Of a DNA stretch of 64,000 nucleotides, positions 60,803 through 64,000 are shown in pieces. Under the pieces are notes generated by a model. That model was not told the DNA's origin. It saw only the letters and a list, made by a program, of their open reading frames with translations, and ran no database searches. Numbering within the stretch: position 1 is the stretch's first letter; the number at the start of each line of letters is the position of its first letter. Origin of the DNA: Halospina sp040196175. Lineage in GTDB: Bacteria > Pseudomonadota > Gammaproteobacteria > Pseudomonadales > Oleiphilaceae. The DNA lies in NCBI RefSeq assembly GCF_040196175.1, contig NZ_JBEFNF010000002.1, positions 1 through 64,000 of the forward strand. The letters run 5' to 3'. The translations under genes were made by a program, and so were the position numbers.

Positions 60803-62071
60803 GTGAGCGCACAGAACACGTCTTGTGTAGAACCGGAGACCGACCGCTGGTTGAGCGTTGTGGGACTGTCCGAAGACGGCTGGACGGCGTTGGGTGACGG
60901 GGCGAGGGCAGCAGTGATCGGGGCTGAATTCGTGATTGGCGGGCAGCGCCACTTGGATCACCTGCCGGATGTGGCGGACCAGCAGCGCGAGGCCTGGCCA
61001 TCACCGTTCAGCCAGGGGGTTGAGCGCATCCGCCAGTGGCAGGGCCGGCGGGTCTGTGTCCTGGTCAGCGGCGATCCGTTCTGGTTTGGAGCGGGAGCAA
61101 CGCTTGCACGCACTTTTTCGCCAACGGTGATGGATTGTCATCCGGGTTCGTCTGCTTTCTCGCTAGCGGCGGCGCGCTTGGGATGGGCGCTGCAGTCGGT
61201 AAACTGTCACTCGCTGGTAGCCCGTGATCCGGACCGGTTACGGTCGGCTCTGGTGCCTGGTCGGCGCCTGCTGGTGCTGAGCAATGATGAACAGAGCCCG
61301 GAGACCGTATGCGAGCTGTTGGCAGCGGGTGGTTACGGGGCCAGTCGCGTGATGGTGCTGGAGGCGTTGGGTGGCCCGGAGGAACGGTTTACTGAGACCA
61401 CGGCGGGAGAGGGTCTGGCGCAACCCGTGGCCCGTCTGAACACCCTGGCCATTGAATGTCAGGTCGATGATCCGGAAAGGCCGATGGCACGTGTGCCGGG
61501 GCGCCCGGGGGAGGCGTTCAGCCACGATGGTCAGATCTCGCAGCCCGAGGTCCGCGCTGTTGTCATGGCGCAACTGGCGCCGCGTGGTGGCGAGCACCTC
61601 TGGGATCTGGGCGCCGGTTCCGGTGCCGTGGCGGTGGAATGGCTGCTGGCGGATCCGGCCAATCGGGCTACTGCGGTGGAGCGCCGACCGGAGCGGGTGA
61701 CCAATATACGCGACAATGGCCGTCGCCACGGCGTGGCTCATCTGGAGGCTGTTGCAGGCGATTCGATCCAGGCAATGCCGATGCTGTCACGTCCGGATGC
61801 GGTATTCATTGGCGGAGGCGCGAGCGGTGACGGCGTGATTAACAGCGCCTGGTCCGCCTTGCCCGCGGGTGGCCGCTGTGTGGCAACAGCGGTGACCACT
61901 GAGGGGGAAGCAGCGTTGCTGGCGGCCCAGGGTCAATACGGCGGACAGCTGACCCGCCTCTCAGTAGACCGAACCCAACCTCTGGGCCGGTTCAACGGCT
62001 GGAAGGCGGATCGGCCGATCACTATCTGGGCTACAACCAAACCACCACAAGCACAGGATGGAACGCCATGA
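60803..62071 (+). CDS. cobL: Precorrin-6B C5,15-methyltransferase (CbiE-CbiT fusion)
   Basis: A 422-aa bifunctional enzyme. The CbiE half (about 15-205) has VVGLSEDGWTALGDGARAAVIGAE and LVSGDPFWFGAGATL; the CbiT half (about 240-420) has the SAM motif LWDLGAGSGAVAVEW (266-280) and DAVFIGGGASGDGV. It methylates C5 and C15 and decarboxylates the C12 side chain. Start is GTG 60803 with AGGA nine bases upstream. It overlaps cobM by 4 bp (ATGA). Confidence 0.93.
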   Translation: MSAQNTSCVEPETDRWLSVVGLSEDGWTALGDGARAAVIGAEFVIGGQRHLDHLPDVADQQREAWPSPFSQGVERIRQWQGRRVCVLVSGDPFWFGAGATLARTFSPTVMDCHPGSSAFSLAAARLGWALQSVNCHSLVARDPDRLRSALVPGRRLLVLSNDEQSPETVCELLAAGGYGASRVMVLEALGGPEERFTETTAGEGLAQPVARLNTLAIECQVDDPERPMARVPGRPGEAFSHDGQISQPEVRAVVMAQLAPRGGEHLWDLGAGSGAVAVEWLLADPANRATAVERRPERVTNIRDNGRRHGVAHLEAVAGDSIQAMPMLSRPDAVFIGGGASGDGVINSAWSALPAGGRCVATAVTTEGEAALLAAQGQYGGQLTRLSVDRTQPLGRFNGWKADRPITIWATTKPPQAQDGTP

Positions 62072-62823
62072 CGGTACATTTCATCGGCGCCGGCCCAGGG
62101 GCGCCGGACCTGATCACGCTTCGGGCAAGGGATCGCATCGCCGCCTGCCCGGTCTGTCTCTACGCGGGATCGATCATTCCGGACGAGGTGCTCGCGCATG
62201 CGCCGGAGGAGGCGCGGTTGGTCAATACGGCCTCCATGGCGCTGGATGACATCATTGATGAATTCCGGAACGCGTATGAACGGGGCCTGGACGTGGCGCG
62301 CCTTCATTCCGGGGATCTGGCCATCTACTCGGCGGTAGCGGAACAGCTCCGGCGGCTGCGCGAGCTGGCAATTCCCTATGAGCTTACGCCCGGCGTTCCT
62401 GCCTTTTCAGCGGCGGCGGCCGTGCTGGGCCAGGAGCTGACCATGCCCGGTGTCGCCCAGAGCCTGGTGCTCACGCGGACCCAAGGACGGGCCTCGTCCA
62501 TGCCGGAAGGAGAAACCCTGGAGGCCTACGCGGCAACCGGCACTACTCTGGCGATCCACCTCTCGCTGCACACATTGGCTTCGGTAGTGGAACGGCTGAC
62601 CCCCTTTTACGGAGAGACCTGTCCAGCAGCGGTGGTCTTTCGCGCCAGCCGGCCTGATGAGCAGGTGCTGCGGGCGCCACTGGGTCGGCTGGCAGAGGAT
62701 CTGGAACGCATCCCGGAGAAACGTTCAGCGATCATCCTGATAGGGCCCGCGCTGGGGGAAACGGGCTTTTGCAACAGCGCGCTCTATGACCCCGCGCATC
62801 AGAGACTGTTCCGGGACGCCTGA
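62068..62823 (+). CDS. cobM: Precorrin-4 C11-methyltransferase
   Basis: A 251-aa tetrapyrrole methylase. VHFIGAGPGAPDLITLRARDRI at the start, VCLYAGSIIPDEVLAHAPEEA, DVARLHSGDLAIYSAVAEQL and TPGVPAFSAAAAVLGQELTMPGVAQSLVLTRTQGRASSMP are CobM/CbiF signatures. It overlaps cobL at its start, and its last 25 bp overlap the convergent cobG. Confidence 0.94.
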   Translation: MTVHFIGAGPGAPDLITLRARDRIAACPVCLYAGSIIPDEVLAHAPEEARLVNTASMALDDIIDEFRNAYERGLDVARLHSGDLAIYSAVAEQLRRLRELAIPYELTPGVPAFSAAAAVLGQELTMPGVAQSLVLTRTQGRASSMPEGETLEAYAATGTTLAIHLSLHTLASVVERLTPFYGETCPAAVVFRASRPDEQVLRAPLGRLAEDLERIPEKRSAIILIGPALGETGFCNSALYDPAHQRLFRDA

Positions 62824-64000
62824 GCCAGGCGCTCCAGGGCTTGCGTCAGGGGCTCGTCGTCAGGGCTTTGTTGCTTTGCGGTGCTGACCAGGGCGCGCAG
62901 TGCCTCTGGTACTTCTCCGGGCAGCAGATCTTGCGCTATCCGGTGATGTTCGTGATCGGGCAGAGCCCGGTCGCTGAGCACAATGTCATAGCGCCCGTTG
63001 CGGGCAACCAGTACCACAGGCGCTTTTCCGGGATGGGCACAGCCCTTGGGGCAGCCTGAGATATGGACAGGTGTGTTGCCGTCGAACAGTTCCGGCACCT
63101 GCTCTGCCCACCTCATGGCATCCTGGCGTGTGGCGGTGGTCCCTGAGGCGCACCCGGGCGTACCCGGGCAGGCAATGGCGGAAAGCCGTGGATCCTCCGG
63201 AGTCTGGATCAGCTCCGGTGATTGCGGAAGACTGGCCGTTGAGGCTGTCGTGTGGCTGAGGATCAGACGACGCTGGGGCGTTATTCTCACTGTTTCATTA
63301 GACATCTCCAGCCGTTCAGCGATCTGCCGGGCAGCGCTGGTACTCAGGCATCCGAGAGCGATGCCCAGAACCGTACCGGCTGGCGTGGGTCCGGGGTCCA
63401 GAGTTGGCGGGGCATCCAACGACATCCCTCCGGGGCGTGCCAGTTCACACCCCCCTGCGAAGGGAGCCTTGCCGGCTACGTTGATCAGTTGCTGCATGCG
63501 CCGCGCGGGCGTGATCACTCGCTGGCGCTCTTTGAGAAACATCAGCGCCAGATCCACCAGCACATCCACCACCCGTGAGGATGTGCAGTTACCCAGGATG
63601 GCTGCTGTCGATGCCGTGCCACCCAGTCCAATGCGGTAGCGGATGCCGTCTGGCGTTGAGACCGCGTCGGCGCGGATGTCGCCATCGGCCTGCGCCAGGT
63701 GTGTCAATCCCCCGCCATTGAGCACAAATCGGAACTTGGCGGGCAGAGTCCAGAGGCGTTCGTCATTGATGATGCGTTCGTCCAGCGTTCGGGCTTCGGG
63801 CGCGGGATCGATCAGGGCATCCGGATCGAGGTCGGCGGCGGCGCTGCACTGGATGTTGCGGGCAGCCTCTGCGGCGGGTGTTTCTGTTGCCAGCCCGCTT
63901 GCCACCAGTGACGACGTCAGCATGGCTTCAGCGTTTTCAGAGAGCCCACGAAGCTGCAGGTTGCCGCGCCCGGTAATCTCGATCAGGCCGTTTCCGTACT
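62799..64000 (-). CDS. cobG: Precorrin-3B synthase, 5' end outside the window
   Basis: Oxygen-dependent enzyme of the aerobic corrin pathway, related to nitrite/sulfite reductases. The visible 400 codons include ITGRGNLQLRGL (conserved early motif) at the window edge and CPGTPGC with GCPKGC, the C-x5-C...C-x3-C ligands of the [4Fe-4S] centre. The frame is open through base 64000, so the N-terminus and start are missing. Its ATG at 63923 is internal. Presence of cobG points to the aerobic route. Confidence 0.92.
   Translation of the reverse strand, partial: YGNGLIEITGRGNLQLRGLSENAEAMLTSSLVASGLATETPAAEAARNIQCSAAADLDPDALIDPAPEARTLDERIINDERLWTLPAKFRFVLNGGGLTHLAQADGDIRADAVSTPDGIRYRIGLGGTASTAAILGNCTSSRVVDVLVDLALMFLKERQRVITPARRMQQLINVAGKAPFAGGCELARPGGMSLDAPPTLDPGPTPAGTVLGIALGCLSTSAARQIAERLEMSNETVRITPQRRLILSHTTASTASLPQSPELIQTPEDPRLSAIACPGTPGCASGTTATRQDAMRWAEQVPELFDGNTPVHISGCPKGCAHPGKAPVVLVARNGRYDIVLSDRALPDHEHHRIAQDLLPGEVPEALRALVSTAKQQSPDDEPLTQALERLAQASRNSL

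Overview
The window looks like the chromosome of a moderately halophilic or marine gammaproteobacterium of the Marinobacter/Halospina/Halomonas kind. The pointers are GC-rich coding with strong Shine-Dalgarno sites, a PHA granule operon, a betI-betB-betA cluster, a sarcosine/dimethylglycine N-methyltransferase of the Halorhodospira type, and a Pseudomonas-like cobalamin set (cobG with cbiD). The genus is an inference; no rRNA gene or other decisive marker is present.

Layout. 1-1650: eroded end of an integron cassette array, with two attC-like sites, one intact cassette gene of unknown function, a decayed yefM-yoeB pair and an aldo/keto reductase remnant behind arfB. 1642-23930: core and housekeeping genes (arfB, a DUF748 protein, DedA, MgtE, a LysR/SDR divergent pair, nitroreductase, diguanylate cyclase, YcgN, an M20 peptidase, a GGDEF-EAL sensor, aconitase acnA, TatD, a chemoreceptor with its sensor at the C-terminus). 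24111-29394: PHA operon phaB-phasin-phaC followed by an acetyl-CoA hydrolase/transferase. 29600-38085: osmoprotectant block with a BetI operator, betI-betB-betA, a divergent BCCT-like membrane protein, a flavin monooxygenase and an acyl-CoA synthetase. 38172-42331: Sel1 lipoprotein, DUF523/DUF1722 protein, an orphan HExxH protein and fetA-fetB.

42355-47706: a dispersed repeat, a stand-alone sarcosine/dimethylglycine methyltransferase, a 690-base stretch of gene debris including a pncA start, a DksA-type zinc-finger protein, a cation/proton antiporter, YajL, a YIP1 protein and a TauE exporter. 47730-50694: two tandem PF10118 metal-dependent hydrolases under a MerR regulator, with a promoter of the elongated 19-bp-spacer MerR type. 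50805-64000: a vitamin B12 region. Two divergent cobalamin riboswitches face a TonB receptor-PepSY operon on one side and cbiD-ABC-ABC-cobH-cobI-cobJ on the other; cobK, cobL-cobM and cobG (cut by the window end) follow in alternating orientation.

Themes: compatible solutes reached by two routes (choline oxidation by BetA/BetB and glycine methylation), carbon storage, and B12 uptake plus de novo synthesis under shared riboswitch control. I did not find CRISPR arrays, tRNA or rRNA genes, or an intact insertion sequence. The best leads are the MerR/tandem-hydrolase locus, the ABC exporter inside the cobalamin operon, the toxin that has lost exactly its catalytic end, a repeat family seen twice in the window, and the short BCCT-like protein beside bet.
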